Positions 1 to 11,481 of a stretch of DNA of 64,000 nucleotides are shown here, piece by piece. The notes under the pieces were generated by a model. The model was given only the letters and a program-made list of their open reading frames with translations, made no database searches and was not told where the DNA came from. A program made the position numbers and the translations under genes. Source of the stretch: Copromyces sp. CBS 386.78 (lineage: Eukaryota; Ascomycota; Sordariomycetes; Sordariales; Sordariaceae); the NCBI GenBank assembly GCA_030685235.1, contig MU839096.1, positions 310,001-374,000 of the forward strand, given 5' to 3'. Position 1 is the stretch's first letter. Every line of letters begins with the position of its first letter.

Positions 1-81
1 CCATCCTAGTGTAATCCAGATCCCCATCCGACATCCGACCGTCCATTTCCAATCCCATCATTATCAATGAACCACCCAAGT

Positions 82-112
82 CATCCATCCATCCATCCAT
101 CCATCCATCCAT
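82..112. repeat. (ATCC)n microsatellite
   Basis: Seven tandem copies of the tetranucleotide ATCC/CATC, lying about 150 bp beyond the stop codon of the LaeA-like gene, probably in or past its 3' UTR. Seen directly; no function is implied. Confidence 0.9.
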
Positions 113-170
113 TCGACGAACCTAGATATTCAAAATACTCCTTTCAATTCCCATCCCATCATGCATTTCA

Positions 171-240
171 ATCCCATCCCATCCCATCCCATCCCATCCC
201 ATCCCATCCCATCCCATCCCATCCCATCCCATCCCATCCC
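171..240. repeat. (ATCCC)14 microsatellite
   Basis: Fourteen perfect tandem copies of the pentanucleotide ATCCC, ending 20 bp short of the methyltransferase stop codon on the opposite strand. It creates long spurious open frames rich in His-Pro-Ile-Pro-Ser, which are not genes. Confidence 0.95.
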
Positions 241-259
241 GGTAATTCTCATCCCCTAC

Positions 260-2218
260 TCAATAACCGCCCACCGTAGGCTTCTGCCCATAAATAATAT
301 GCAGCGGCATATACAACAACGACGAATTATCATGATACGCTCTCCTCACCTGAATCAGAAACATCTCAACCTCTTCCCGACTCCACTTCAGACCCCTGGT
401 CAGGGGGCCCAGGGCGATAGCCTGGATACCATCCAACAGAATCGTGCGCCAGTACAAACCCACAGTTTTCAGGACTTTGTTCTTGGGCCAGGTGCCGATG
501 GGAATCTGCAGGATGCGTTCCGTCACGTTGATGAAACCGGCTTCGCGCATCATTTGCGCTAGCTTGCCGCCAGCCGCGGCCTGGAAGTCGATGCTGAGGG
601 CGGCGAGTCCTTCGCGGACTAGGGCCCAGTATTGGGCCATGGGGTGGTCGGCGGGCATGGTGCCGGTCATGGAGATGGGGAAGTGCATGACTTCTTGCAT
701 TTCGAACCAGCCGCCTGGTCGGAGGTGTCTGTGGTAAGTGTCGAGAGGTTAGCGAAGCTGAATCAGGGATTATTGTAGGAACGAAGGAAGGGAAGCGTAC
801 TCTGATGTTCGCCTCATTAGACGAGGCCAGTCCTTGATGGCCATTACTGTGTGGCGAGTGTGGATATAGTCGAAGTAGTTTCGTGGGTGTAGCCATCTTT
901 AACTTCATGTTAGTTCAGAATCACTTGTCATGATCTCTACTGAAGATGGCTTCGTTAACTTACGGGCTTCTGTGAAATCGGTTAGTAACGATCCTATAGT
1001 AGAATAAAAGGAAAACTGGGGGTAACATACTCGATATCATCCACCATAAACCGCACATTAGGCGGCACCCACTCCGGTTGTATTGGACTTAGATCTACGC
1101 CGAGAATGTTTGCGCTCTCAAAGATGTCACCCACTGTGGGAAGGTACGTGTGTCAGACTTTCTTCTGGTGATGGGAGGGTGCCTGATATCGAATCTCAAA
1201 GAGGGCAGAACTCACTTTCAATGCACCAAATTCCTGTTCCTGTTCCAATGTCCAGAATTTCTTGGGGATGGCTCCCGATGGGTGCGTAATACAGCCTTCC
1301 GCATAACATCTTCACCATGGCGTGTTTCATGTCTTCTCGTTGTTGTCTGTTCAATCTGCGTTAGCTGAGCCGTATTCAGGCTATCGTAAGAATATTCCCA
1401 CACAAAGATTTTCTCGACACTTGTCGGATTCTGCACAGTGTCGGGAGAAAGACATACTCAACATCATCATTGGGAAAGTTATATCGTCCCTCACGGAACC
1501 TGTGATAGCGCCTCCCATTCTCAAAAACATAGTCGCGAATACTCTCGGCTAGCGACGTCGAACATGTCGTGTTGGCGTCTGATTCGTAACCCGCGTCTGA
1601 AGCCATATCGTCATGGTCGATGATTATATTCCCGTCCTCGGCCGCTTGCTCTACAGCTGCTCGTTCTTCTTGCTCAACGTCAAACTCGCCGTCACCATCT
1701 TCTTCTCCCGCTGCCTCTTCTCGGCCCCGTTTCGTCGCTTGCAGTGCCGTGTGGTATGGTGACGGTGATAGTAGTAGTCTCGACGCCCTGTCGCCTGGCG
1801 AGCTGGGTTCACCCAAGGGAAACGGGGATGCGCCGTGAAGTGAAGGGGAGTTTGTCGTCGATTTGGAAAAGACCGTGTCCGCACGAGATATGACGGAGTC
1901 GGTGCTCTCCTCCAGATCTAGATTGTGGCTCGTTATTGGAGCATCATCTGCTCGAGGGGACTCTGGTGCTGTGGTTTCACTGGAGGCGAGGATGACTGCT
2001 GTGTCCGCTTGCGCAACCGTGTAAGCGGGGGACTCATCCACCGACGCCTGCTGGGCTTTCGTCGAGCCTTGGTCGACTCGTGACGAGATCGATTGGAAAT
2101 CTGGCTGGGCCAAGGTGCCATCGTCGCTGGCGGATGAGCTACACTCGTTTTGCGCTCGGTTCTTGTTGAGTGTCGAGACACCAACAGGTACAGCCGGGTC
2201 ACCCTGTATGCGCTCCAT
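260..2218 (-). CDS. LaeA-like (TAM-domain) SAM-dependent methyltransferase with a 6-nt micro-exon
   Basis: Predicted product 524 aa from six exons: 2218-1458, 1355-1216, 1133-1031, 969-964, 896-801 and 728-260. The open frame begins at a GTG further up, but the first ATG is at 2218 (MERIQGDP). Residues 1-210 are low-complexity and acidic (E/D/S-rich). The entry motif common in fungal LaeA-like enzymes follows (ENGRRYHRFREGRYNFPNDD). SAM-binding motif I is LDIGTGTGIW at about residues 288-297, then GVDLSPIQPEWVPPNVRF, the FDYIHTRH segment and the post-I region LRPGGWFEMQEV. Fungal members act as orphan methyltransferases or regulators of secondary metabolism; the substrate cannot be read from sequence. 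All introns have GT..AG ends, and most show a clear CTAAC branch point. Exon 4 is only AAGCCC; skipping it keeps the frame but removes Ser-Pro just before the conserved Trp. The family call is firm; identity with LaeA itself is unlikely. Confidence 0.88.
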
Positions 2219-4874
2219 CCTGGACGCCGAGTGCACAGCAGACTGCGAGCCTCGAAAAGTTCCTCCCTTTCTCGTTTCAAGGGCGGCGAAGGGGACTGGT
2301 AGGTTTGGACTGCAGGACGGGGATAAACCTAAGACAGCAGCGACAGGCTACCTTTTGGGCCAAATGAGGTTGCAGCCCGTTATATTCGCCTTGGCCCTGG
2401 CAGAAGCAGAAGCAGAAACAAAGAGCAACAGTAACCGCTCCTCACGTCCGTTATGCGTGTGGGTCTCAAGCGCGGGCTATGTGGTCTTGAGTAACACGCG
2501 GACCAAACGGGAAGCGTTGATTGTTCAGCCGGGACTTGTGTATCGCCGTTAGGACAGAAGAGCCTGTGTCCCACCAACGGCCAGCAGCATGCACAACAAA
2601 TCCGTCCGTGAAGGGGTCCGAAATGTTGTTTGGCGTCCTGTGTAATGGTTCTGTACCTTGGCACGCCTAGCCACGATTATACGAGCAGTCGTCAGGGAAG
2701 ACTGGTAAGGAGGAAGAGAGAAGCTCTCAGGATATGAGAGACCACTTCTCACAGTGAAACAGACCCACAATCGGAATTCTGGGACGAGACTTGCAAAGTG
2801 TGGTAAAGACTACCTAGGCGTAGGATAGGAAGGCCGTGGCTTGTAATCTGGAAACGGGAAGGAAATCGTGATTGCTGCGGCAGGATGAAGGGTCGTTCAG
2901 ACCGAGATCCAATGCTCGTACGGTTGGTGGCCAGTGGTCTCAGCGTATGTTCCACACAGGGGAAGCCCAAGTATGCGACCCAGTATGTTAACCGGGATAT
3001 GAGCACTGATTTGCTGTCCAGAAAGCAACCAAAGCCAGCGATGAGAAGTGGCAATCGAGAAATTTCTCGCGGATGAAGCTGTGTGAGCTCAAGTCATAGA
3101 ATACCGCCAGGGCGAGTGAGGAACCTGTGATGTGAGTATGGACTCGAATTCGAGAATGGTCAACTGCCGATGAGCTTTGTCGTCCGCGTGGTCGTTGGGA
3201 TGAAGCCGAGCAGCTGCCGAAAGCTTGCACTCTGCTCAATGGCAAGCAAGATGTGAAGGGGTGAAGTTGGCAACAAAAACCAAAAGGGCAAACAAGATGA
3301 GCGTTATGGAAGTTCCAAGGTCGGTGGACCTCTGATGACTACCTAGTCCTTGGTTAGTATGTAGTCTGGACCCCCTTGTGTTTTACACCAGAGCTTAGCA
3401 GCCAGGTACAGAATACACAGTACCACGCTGTTAAGGGAGGGTAAAAACTCAAGATAATGCAATCGATCCCTGACATATAGGTAGCGTTGTAGAGGCGGCC
3501 GGGAGGGTGTGGGGAGAAGGCCAGGATAAGTGGGGTTTGGCAATTCTTTCATTCTTCAACTCGTCAACCCCCCACTCTTTCTTCAGAGAAAGCTTGTCGT
3601 TGTCTGTTCAAGGTGCTTATTAACCGTCAGTACGTTCTCATCCCGGTATAATTATCCGTCGTATAGATCCGGCGTGAAAGATGATGGTGTAGAGGTGTGC
3701 CCCAAATACGGCGAGGCGGTAGGCGGATGAGGTTGCCCGGGCAAGCCACAGCGCACTACTACCCCAGGCTAACTTCATGTTAAGATGCACTGAGAATGGA
3801 AAGGCCGGCACCGCAAATTGCTCTCTTCAGAGGTGCTGTTAGTCGAAATCAACCGCCAACGACATCCTCACTGAATGGTGGTGTCCAGGATTCGCAACAG
3901 TGAGACATCCGGAAGACCAAGCAGAACATGTTCCAACAGTCAAGTCCTTGACCATGGGCATTGCAGGCATCCAATATGTATCCTTCACCTCGAAGCTGAA
4001 GATGCCGGCCTCCAACGATGGGCGAGAATGAGAACTCTGGAAGCGGGTTAGCACTCGGCGTTGCCCTTTGTGAGCAAACCACTGAATTAGGCTATTTCCG
4101 CTTTGCAGGTCCAGAGAGTTTGCTACCGGCGATTCCATCCACGTTCCAGGTCTTGTTCCGCACACCGGCTCTGGTATTCTCGGGAATGGCACGGCCATGG
4201 CAGGTCAACGATAGGTTGATTCCCAAAAAAAAAAAAAAAGACAAGCCATTTTCAGGCAGTATGTTGTCGAAAGAAACGGGGTCGCTGTTCTGTGACGGTT
4301 ACCGTGGGAAAAGGAAAGGGTAAAAAAAAAATAAAGAAAAAAAATTAATTTTTATGTTCATTCCATAGAAAGGCAAAGAGTCAGCAGTCTTCACAGTTGT
4401 AAATGGACGAACTTGGATGCGCCTGCTAAAGTAGTAAAGTCAAGCCACAGCAATACCAGCTCGGGAAAGCGGGGCCTTACCTAGCTTCAGCCTCACTCCA
4501 GCCCCAGCTTCCCTTCGTCGTTTCGTCACTTGCATTTGCTGGACTGGAGCCGTGCCCAGGCAGAGCAAACTGACGTGGAGCTTGGAGCCTTCAATTGTTC
4601 CTACGTACCCGACCGCTGTGGTTGGGTTGCTAGCAGTGACAGGTCCCGCTCCAGCAGCAGCTACCGTGACGAACCACAGCACTACGCCAACCGCTGGGGA
4701 CTGACGACACTCAAAGGTACCTCTACCAAGAGTCGGGTATCCTCCAAACAACAAACTGCCCCTCAATCACCACAACATCAACAACACGAAACCCTGTCGC
4801 GAACCAAACCGCCGCCAAACCCACGATACCCAATAGTTTGATAGCCCATCCACACATTACCGATACTACACATC
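2219..4874. other. Intergenic region between divergent LaeA-like gene and rpn5
   Basis: About 2.7 kb holding the upstream regions of both flanking genes. Only short frames without recognisable protein features occur. It contains an A15 run (4225-4239), an A/T-rich patch at 4321-4355 and a CA-rich leader just before the rpn5 start. I see no supported gene. Confidence 0.7.
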
Positions 4875-6557
4875 ATGGCGGACGCTGCGTTCAAGCCGGA
4901 GAAGGACTTCTCCAAGGAAGTCGACAAGCAGCTCCCCGAGGCCGAGCAGTTGGCCCAGGTAATCGCAATACCCCCATGGTTGCCACCGCCTTGGGACCGC
5001 ATACTGATGATGAAACAACTGTACAGACAGACATCCAAGCCGCTATCGAGAAGCTCTCTGTCCTCGAAAAGCAGACGCGCCAGGTAAGCGCCCTAAGCCA
5101 CCTACCTACCTATAGAGTCCCCGCTCCTCCAAGCTGACCACGCGCCCGACGACAGGCTTCCGACCTCGCATCGACATCCCGTATCCTGATCGCCACCGTC
5201 ACTCTTTGCAAGAATGCAGGCGACTGGAGCTTGCTCAACGACCAGACCCTCGTTCTCTCCAAGAAACATGGCCAGCTCAAACAAGCCATCACCAAGATGG
5301 TACAGACCGTCATCGACTTCCTCCCCGAGACCCCGAACCTGGAGACTAAGCTCTCCGTCATTGAGACGTTGCGCACGGTTACCGAGGGCAAGATCTTTGT
5401 CGAAGTTGAGCGCGCCCGCGTGACCAAGATCCTCTCCGACATCAAGAAGGAACAGGGCGATCTGAAGGCCGCGACCGACATCCTGTGCGAGCTTCAGGTC
5501 GAGACGTTTGGCTCCATGGACAGGAGGGAAAAGACGGAGTTCATTCTGGCTCAGGTGGCGCTTTGCATAGAGAGCAAGGACTGGACACAGGCGGGCATTC
5601 TCAGCAGAAAGATCAGCACCAAGTACCTTTCGCGCAGGCCCAAGAAGACGCAAGAGCAGCTCGCCAAGGAACAGAAGGACAGGGAGGCCAAGAAGGCCAA
5701 GGGCGAGGAGGTTTCCGAGGAGAAGGAGGATGATGTCACCGACCTCAAGTTGCGATACTACGAACAACAGATCATTTTGGCCAAGCACGACTCAAAGTAC
5801 CTCGACGTCTGCAAGCACTACCGTCAAGTACTGGATACCGAGGCGGTAGAGGAGGATCCCGCGAAGCTGCAGGCCGTAAGTTTCTCTGATCACCTCATAT
5901 TGCAATACTCCTGTACTAACATGTGTTTTCCAGGTCCTGCAAAGAATCATCTACTTCATCATTCTCTCTCCCCACGACAACGAGCAACACGATCTCCTCC
6001 ACAGAATCCACAAGGACGCACGAAACGCACAGATTCCTCAGGATGCCGAGCTATTGAAGCTGTTCACCGTTCATGAGCTCATGCGCTGGCCTGAGGTTTC
6101 CAAAATCTTCGGCCCACACCTGTGCAGCACCGAGATCTTCGATTCCGAGCCCAACCAGTCGGCCGACGATAAGGCTTTCCAGCGTTGGCAAGACTTGCGC
6201 AAGCGCGTCATCGAGCATAACGTGCGTGTGGTGGCCAAGTATTACACGCGCATTCGCGTGGAGCGTCTTACCAAGCTTTTGGACTTGACTGAGGAGGAGA
6301 CGGAGAAGTACATCAGCGAGCTCGTAACGTCCAAGACGGTTTATGCCAAGATCGACCGTCCGGCGCGCATCGTGAGCTTTGCTAAGCCGCGGGATGCGGA
6401 CGACATCCTGAACGAGTGGAGCTTCAACATGAAGAGCTTGCTCGGCCACCTGGAGAGGATCGACCACTTGATTACCAAGGAGGAAATGATGGCAAGAATC
6501 CAACCGGGAGCAAAGTCGTCAAAGAAGAGTACCAAGGAGAAAGCTGCGGCGCGCTAG
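4875..6557 (+). CDS. rpn5: 26S proteasome regulatory (lid) subunit Rpn5
   Basis: Predicted product 494 aa from four exons: 4875-4958, 5027-5083, 5156-5875 and 5934-6557. Rpn5 is a PCI-domain scaffold of the 19S lid, acting in cytosol and nucleus in ubiquitin-dependent proteolysis. The N-terminus (MADAAFKPEKDFSKEVD), the helical-repeat body (for example LLNDQTLVLSKKHGQLKQAI and ETLRTVTEGKIFVEVERAR) and the C-terminal PCI region with winged helix (about residues 300-440, through VERLTKLLDLTEEETEKYISEL) match the family throughout. A Lys-rich insert (about residues 210-235, KEQKDREAKKAKGEEVSEEK) and a short Lys/Ala tail are species-variable. Length fits fungal orthologues. Two short 5' exons split the first 47 codons. 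All splice sites are canonical, and intron 3 has a TACTAAC branch point. Confidence 0.96.
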
Positions 6558-7420
6558 AGAAGCTCAAGCCTCCTTGGTCCTCTAACCCCAATTGTGGTCA
6601 GAAACAGTCAGTGATCCTAGGGCGAGGCGAGAGGCCGCCGAGCCATATCACCCACCCCCTCGCCGCCATCTTCACGGCAGAGACTCCGTCGGCACCTAGC
6701 AAGGCTGGGTGCATTACAGCACAAATAATCAGCTATGTATGAATAGACATGAGTACTATGGAGCAAAGGGACACAATTATTCGTCACTTATATCAAGATG
6801 GCTAGGAGCATAGTCTGCTGCCAGGTAGCACCAGTTCCTCAGCATGCCAAAAGCTCCAGTTGATCCTTACCAAATGATGCCGTACGTTGTTGCGTGTCGA
6901 GCCCATAGAAGATAACGAGGATACGAAAGTGCTTCATCGTCCAAGATTATCGAGTGGACAGTGAACTGTGAAATACTTGAGTGGCTGCCTTGCGGCTCTG
7001 CGTGATCTCTCGTTGTGAAAGTGGATGTGTGCAGAGCTGACCGGGGCCGCTAACATCAGGCCGGGCCGAGCCACGTGCCCGGGCCCCGCCCCGAACCCCC
7101 GGCAAGATCGGCATGCATGTTGGCCAAGACATCAACCATGCCGGGACGGGATCAATGGATCCCTTCAAATGCACATTATGGCCACTGTCGATTACCTAGC
7201 GGTTTTGGACCTTCCGATGTTGTGATCTGAAGGACCTCCCTACGGTCGTTACTTCTTGGAGTTGCTGTCTCCGTAGGTGCAGTCTTTCACGTTCAGATAT
7301 CGGAACACACTAACACTATCACAGCATACCCACCTCCTCATACTGATAATCCGAGGTGTCACCCAGAAGGCAAATAAACAGCCTACAGTGTCACAAAGGT
7401 CCACGTTGCCGTTGCCCAAG
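6558..7420. other. Intergenic region, rpn5 3' side to next gene
   Basis: Contains the presumed rpn5 3' UTR and the promoter of the gene at 7421. A very GC-rich patch lies at about 7050-7100 (repeated GGGCC/CCCGG). An open frame runs back from 7421 to 7277, but only from a GTG. I see no separate gene. Confidence 0.7.
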
Positions 7421-9037
7421 ATGGTCATGACAGTGACAACATCCACCGGCAACCGGGTGACCATGTACTGCCTAGGCAGCCTCACGTTCGTCCCAAGCGA
7501 GGCAGTCAAAGACGAGGAGACGCATAAGCAGGTTCTACAGCGGCTGGCCGAAACCAATGACCTTGCGACAGCCATCCGGACGTGGTTCCACCTAGCCGAC
7601 GACGTCAACGTCCCTGAAGCCGATGAGTACGTGTACCATGCCATTGCCAGCGTGAAGCTGTCACAGGTCCAGAGGGCGGTGGATGTTGGCGGGGCGAAAG
7701 GGATGCATGGTTGGTATAGATTGGAAGGGGGTGATGTGGTATGTGTTGCTGATGCTGATTTTCATCAGGGAGCCCCTTTTCCTTTGTTTACTTCCAGTGC
7801 ATTTCTCACCTCAATGAATCCTCACTCTTATCATTCCTTGCAAAACACGTATCACTGCTAACTCTCACCCACCCCGACTCTCCAGCTTCATCCACCACCG
7901 CAAGCAGACATAGAATCTTACATCTCCATCTTCCACCCCTCAACAGCCACAGCCTCGGCCCTCACCGCGTTCCAGTCCAACGCCAAACGCTCCTCCATCC
8001 GCCTGCGCTCCGCCACCTACCTGCTCTCCAAGCGCTACATCGCCTCCGACTGGCATCCCCTCGGCAACCAGCTCATCATCCCCAAGACCAAAAAGGACAG
8101 CAAGACTCCCTTGCCATGTAACCCCTACTTTGATTTCTGGGCCTGGTCATGTCGGAACTTGGAATGGTGCGGGCCGGTGCCTATCTCTTCTACGCCGCGT
8201 AATAACGATGAAGAAAACAAAACCGTCCTAACCAACCCCCGCATGTCCCACCACATCCTGCCCATCTTCATGCACCACTTCGGGTGCGCCGTGCCCTCGC
8301 ACGAATCTCTATGTCTTCTTAAACTTTTCTCACATGAGCGCTCCATAATCGACATGGGCTCCGGCAACGGGTATTGGACGTTCATGCTTCGGCAATACCT
8401 CTCCCTCTCTTCTTCGTCTTTACCGCAACAAAAAGTCTACGCAGTAGACAACAACCAATCCGAGTGGCGAGTAATGTGGATAGACGACACCATTGTCGCC
8501 GACGGAATTAGATGGCTCCGTTCCCCCGAACAGGACGGTGGCAAAAAAATGGTCCTGTTGCTAGTCTACCCCATCGTAGGCGGCGACGGTAGTGCGGCGG
8601 GCGGAAAAGAGGGCGGGTTCACGAGGGAACTGATGAAGGCTTACAAGGGGGATACGATTGCGGTGGTGGGCACGCATAATGGGAATGGGTATACGGGGTT
8701 CAAGGGGTGTACTATGGATGAGTACATGGAACGAGAGTGGAAACAGGATGGGTGGAGGAAGGTGGTGCAAGTGCCGTTGCCGAGCTTTGCGGGGAAGGAT
8801 GAGGCGTTGTTTGTTTTTCAGAGGGGGGAGGCGTTGGGTGGTAACGGCAATGGCAGTAATGGAAGTGGTGTTGCGGTTTCTGGGGGAGTCGAGGGGACTA
8901 CGAGCAAACCGAAGAAGAAAAAGAAGAAGAGTGGGAAGAAGAAGAATGTGGCGGGGGCGGAGAACAAGAACGGAAAAGATGAAGGGGAGGGGGAAGAGGA
9001 GGAAGTGGAAGTGGAAGTGGAAGTTGGTGATGAGTGA
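7421..9037 (+). CDS. Conserved fungal protein with class I SAM-methyltransferase-like core
   Basis: Predicted product 489 aa from two exons (7421-7738 and 7886-9037). The ATG at 7421 sits in a good context (CCAAGATGG). The middle carries a nucleotide-binding glycine motif, IIDMGSGNGYW, at about residues 260-270, preceded by SHHILPIFMHHFGC and LLKLFSHERS. A downstream acidic strand end, VYAVDNN, is as expected for motif II of a Rossmann methyltransferase. Residues 385-395 read AVVGTHNGNGYTGF. The last 70 residues are low-complexity: Gly/Asn/Ser, then a Lys block (SKPKKKKKKSGKKK), then Glu/Val repeats. The layout recalls tRNA methyltransferases that act after an anticodon-side domain, but I cannot assign it to a named family. 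The basic tail could bind nucleic acid (inference). The function is unknown. Confidence 0.8.
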
Positions 9038-9301
9038 GCGAGCGAGTATCTGTGGATGACGGACTGCGGCCATCCTAACCGAACAGTTGAAAGATCAGCT
9101 GAAACAACAACAGAGAATACAAAGATAAAGGGAAAGACATTGCCCAGCGAATAGAACAAATTTAAAGGGAGATATGTCCGGTTCACGCCCTATTATCATT
9201 ATTATTTGTGGCTGCCTGCAATGGCGGTCCCCCAAACATCTCTCGATCACAGCGAGAGATCAATTTGCCATCTTCCTGAAACTATGCCTCGTATCTCGCG
9301 A

Positions 9302-10490
9302 TTACTGTCCCCTACCCTCCACCCCCTCCGCCCTCTTCTTCAACCCGTCCATCCACACATCAAACCCCCTAATAACTTGACTCCCCGCCGCCGTCTTCAC
9401 CACTGGCGCCAACACTCCGTAAAACGTCTCCCAGCACTGATACGCCGTCTCGGGTTCATCGTCTGCGGCAAAGGGCGGGTGAACCTCGACAAACTCCTGC
9501 ACGCGCTCGCAATGGAGCATCCAGCTCGGCATGAAGAGACTGGGGCGGGTCTTCCAAGCTATGCGGAAGCCGGTGCGGCGGGGTTGGAGTTTGTTTTCGG
9601 ATGCGACAGCTTTGCCTTTGTCTTTTGCTTTGATGGTCTTTCCATCTTTGATGATGGTAGTAGCGGAAGTGTCCTTATCGACTGCATCTTCTTTGACAGG
9701 GGGTGGAGCGACAGCGACAGCACCATCATCACCACCCTCGGGAGATTTGTCCTCTGCAACCACCGCAGCCTCAGTCGCGGTGTCACTCCCAGTCCCATTC
9801 CCACTTCCGCCAGCACTAGGCAAACTCGCAGCCGCCCCCGAAACCTCCGAGACATGCGCCTCAATAACCTCGTCAATCCTTTCAAGACGACTGACTTGGA
9901 GCGCTGTGCTGCGGGCGCTGCTGTCCTCTGACAGGGGGTCCATATGGACGTGGAAAGTGAACTTGGTGCCTAGGCGGAGAAACTCTGGGCCAACCATGTT
10001 GGGGAGGGCTGAGTGGTCAGAGGAGGCGGAAGATGCCCCTGAGGAGTGAGAATTGGTCGCCGACAGTGTTCCAGGAGCGGACTCGACTGCTGACTGGGGC
10101 TGAGACTGAGACTCAGGCACGGGCACGGGTATGTCTACCGGCTCCCGGGGGTTGGACTTGTCTTTGACCTTCTTGGACTTTGGCTTTTTGTCCTTTGGCT
10201 GGCCACCATCTGGCTGAGCGTCTATGATGCATTTCCTGCAGTAGCGATTCCATACCGGGTCTGTACATAGGTAAGGAGCAGAACACAAGGTAAATGAAAG
10301 AGAGATAAAACTAACACTCTGACGCCTTGAGAAGCACTTCAAGACAAGTACGCGGCGAGGCCTTGATGTGTGCCGAACAGGCTATGGTGAATGAGCCGGC
10401 TCCGGGCTGGCCGTGGGTTGGGGTGGGAAAGGGGCCCAGGGACCCGGTGGCGGCTGTGTTAGGCGGGATTGAGGGTGAAGGTGAAGTCAT
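9302..10490 (-). CDS. SRPBCC (START-like / polyketide-cyclase-like) fold protein
   Basis: Predicted product 377 aa from two exons (10490-10316 and 10260-9302). The junction rebuilds the family-typical turn SEYPVWNRY; the donor is the less common GTTAGT. The N-terminal half-domain (GSFTIACSAHIKASPRTCLEVLLKA, here in part) and the later strands (LRLGTKFTFHVHMD, LERIDEVIEAHVSE, FRIAWKTR, ERVQEFVEVH, YQCWETFYGVLAPVV) follow the order of SRPBCC ligand-binding folds common in fungi. Two disordered inserts interrupt the fold: a Lys-rich plus Ser/Pro stretch (about residues 74-140) and an Ala/Gly/Val plus charged stretch (about 190-265). It is convergent with the gene ending at 9037. The ligand is unknown. 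Confidence 0.75.
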
Positions 10491-11481
10491 ATTGAACGAA
10501 GCTTGAAGTGATCAGACTAGACGTCAGCACCGTCAGCTGTTGGTTGGTTGAGGTCACAAGATGATGGGTGAAGCGATTACAGTCTCTTGAACCGGAAGTG
10601 GTCAGAATATGTACCTGGCGTGCTGGAATGCTGCTAGCATACCACTGGAGCAAGGGCCTCTGATGATATCGAGTTTGCTCGTTAGTCTACCTCTAACAGT
10701 GCAATCAATGTTCGTAACAGCGTGCCTCGGTTCTTTGAGGGTGTTGTGTACGAGTTCGAGAATGTGCAGCAAGATACGAGCGGCCGCGCATGAGAGGGGT
10801 TACCGTCGTCCCCAATTCTTGATCGCATCTGTGAATGTTGTGTCGAAGTTTCGTGATTGGAATGCACTAACAATTACACGCGCGAGGGGTGTTAATGGAT
10901 GGAGTTGTTGCGTAAAAGAATCACGCTAACAAACACTAACAAGCAAACCAGCATACAAGACAAGAACAACGCAAAATGAAAACGGGAAACAACGTTTAAA
11001 GACGGTGATTACGACGATTCTATTTCAACGAGAAGCAGGCGGAGAAGGATCACATGGGACAGCTCAGGTAAGTGTGGAATTGAGTCCGGTACCTCGTTGA
11101 ATCCTGGGCAACCTACAAATATGCATCAACCAGCCCCCCCAAGGATCCGCTGCTGTCAGTCTGTCACTTCCCGTCCACTTCGACGGGACACCCCCTTCCT
11201 TCTACCAGCGTCTGAGGCTCTCTGCTTTCTTCTTGTTGAGATTACGTCGACGAAACAACCAGACGAATCACCACGACAAACCTCCCAAGACGACCGTCCT
11301 TCGACCCAGCATGACACCATGGACACCTGCAGAACTCGGAAGCGAACGATGAGGTCTTAACGCCCAAAGGGCGGACAAAACGCAATAACGAATCGCTATC
11401 AACAACAAAAGAATAGCGCAGATTTACAGAACTGAGCTTCGGAACCATCCTCCGGCCTAGCAAGCGACGGCACCCCTTCCC
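10491..11481. other. Intergenic region without supported gene
   Basis: Holds the promoter of the SRPBCC gene and the 3' end region of the ACS transporter, both on the minus strand. The longest frames (about 100 codons) have no recognisable features. Confidence 0.7.

Noticed and set aside
67..562. Overlapping frames with Ile-Pro-Ser-His-Pro repeats
   Set aside because: Translation of the ATCC/ATCCC microsatellites and the antisense of the methyltransferase C-terminus.
260..2218. Treating the LaeA-like gene as the anchor of a biosynthetic gene cluster
   Set aside because: No polyketide, peptide or terpene synthase is near it; the next gene is proteasome subunit rpn5.
7421..9037. Assignment to tRNA methyltransferase Trm44
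   Set aside because: Some resemblance around the HERS-IIDMGSGNG region, but the rest of the protein does not fit from memory; left unnamed.
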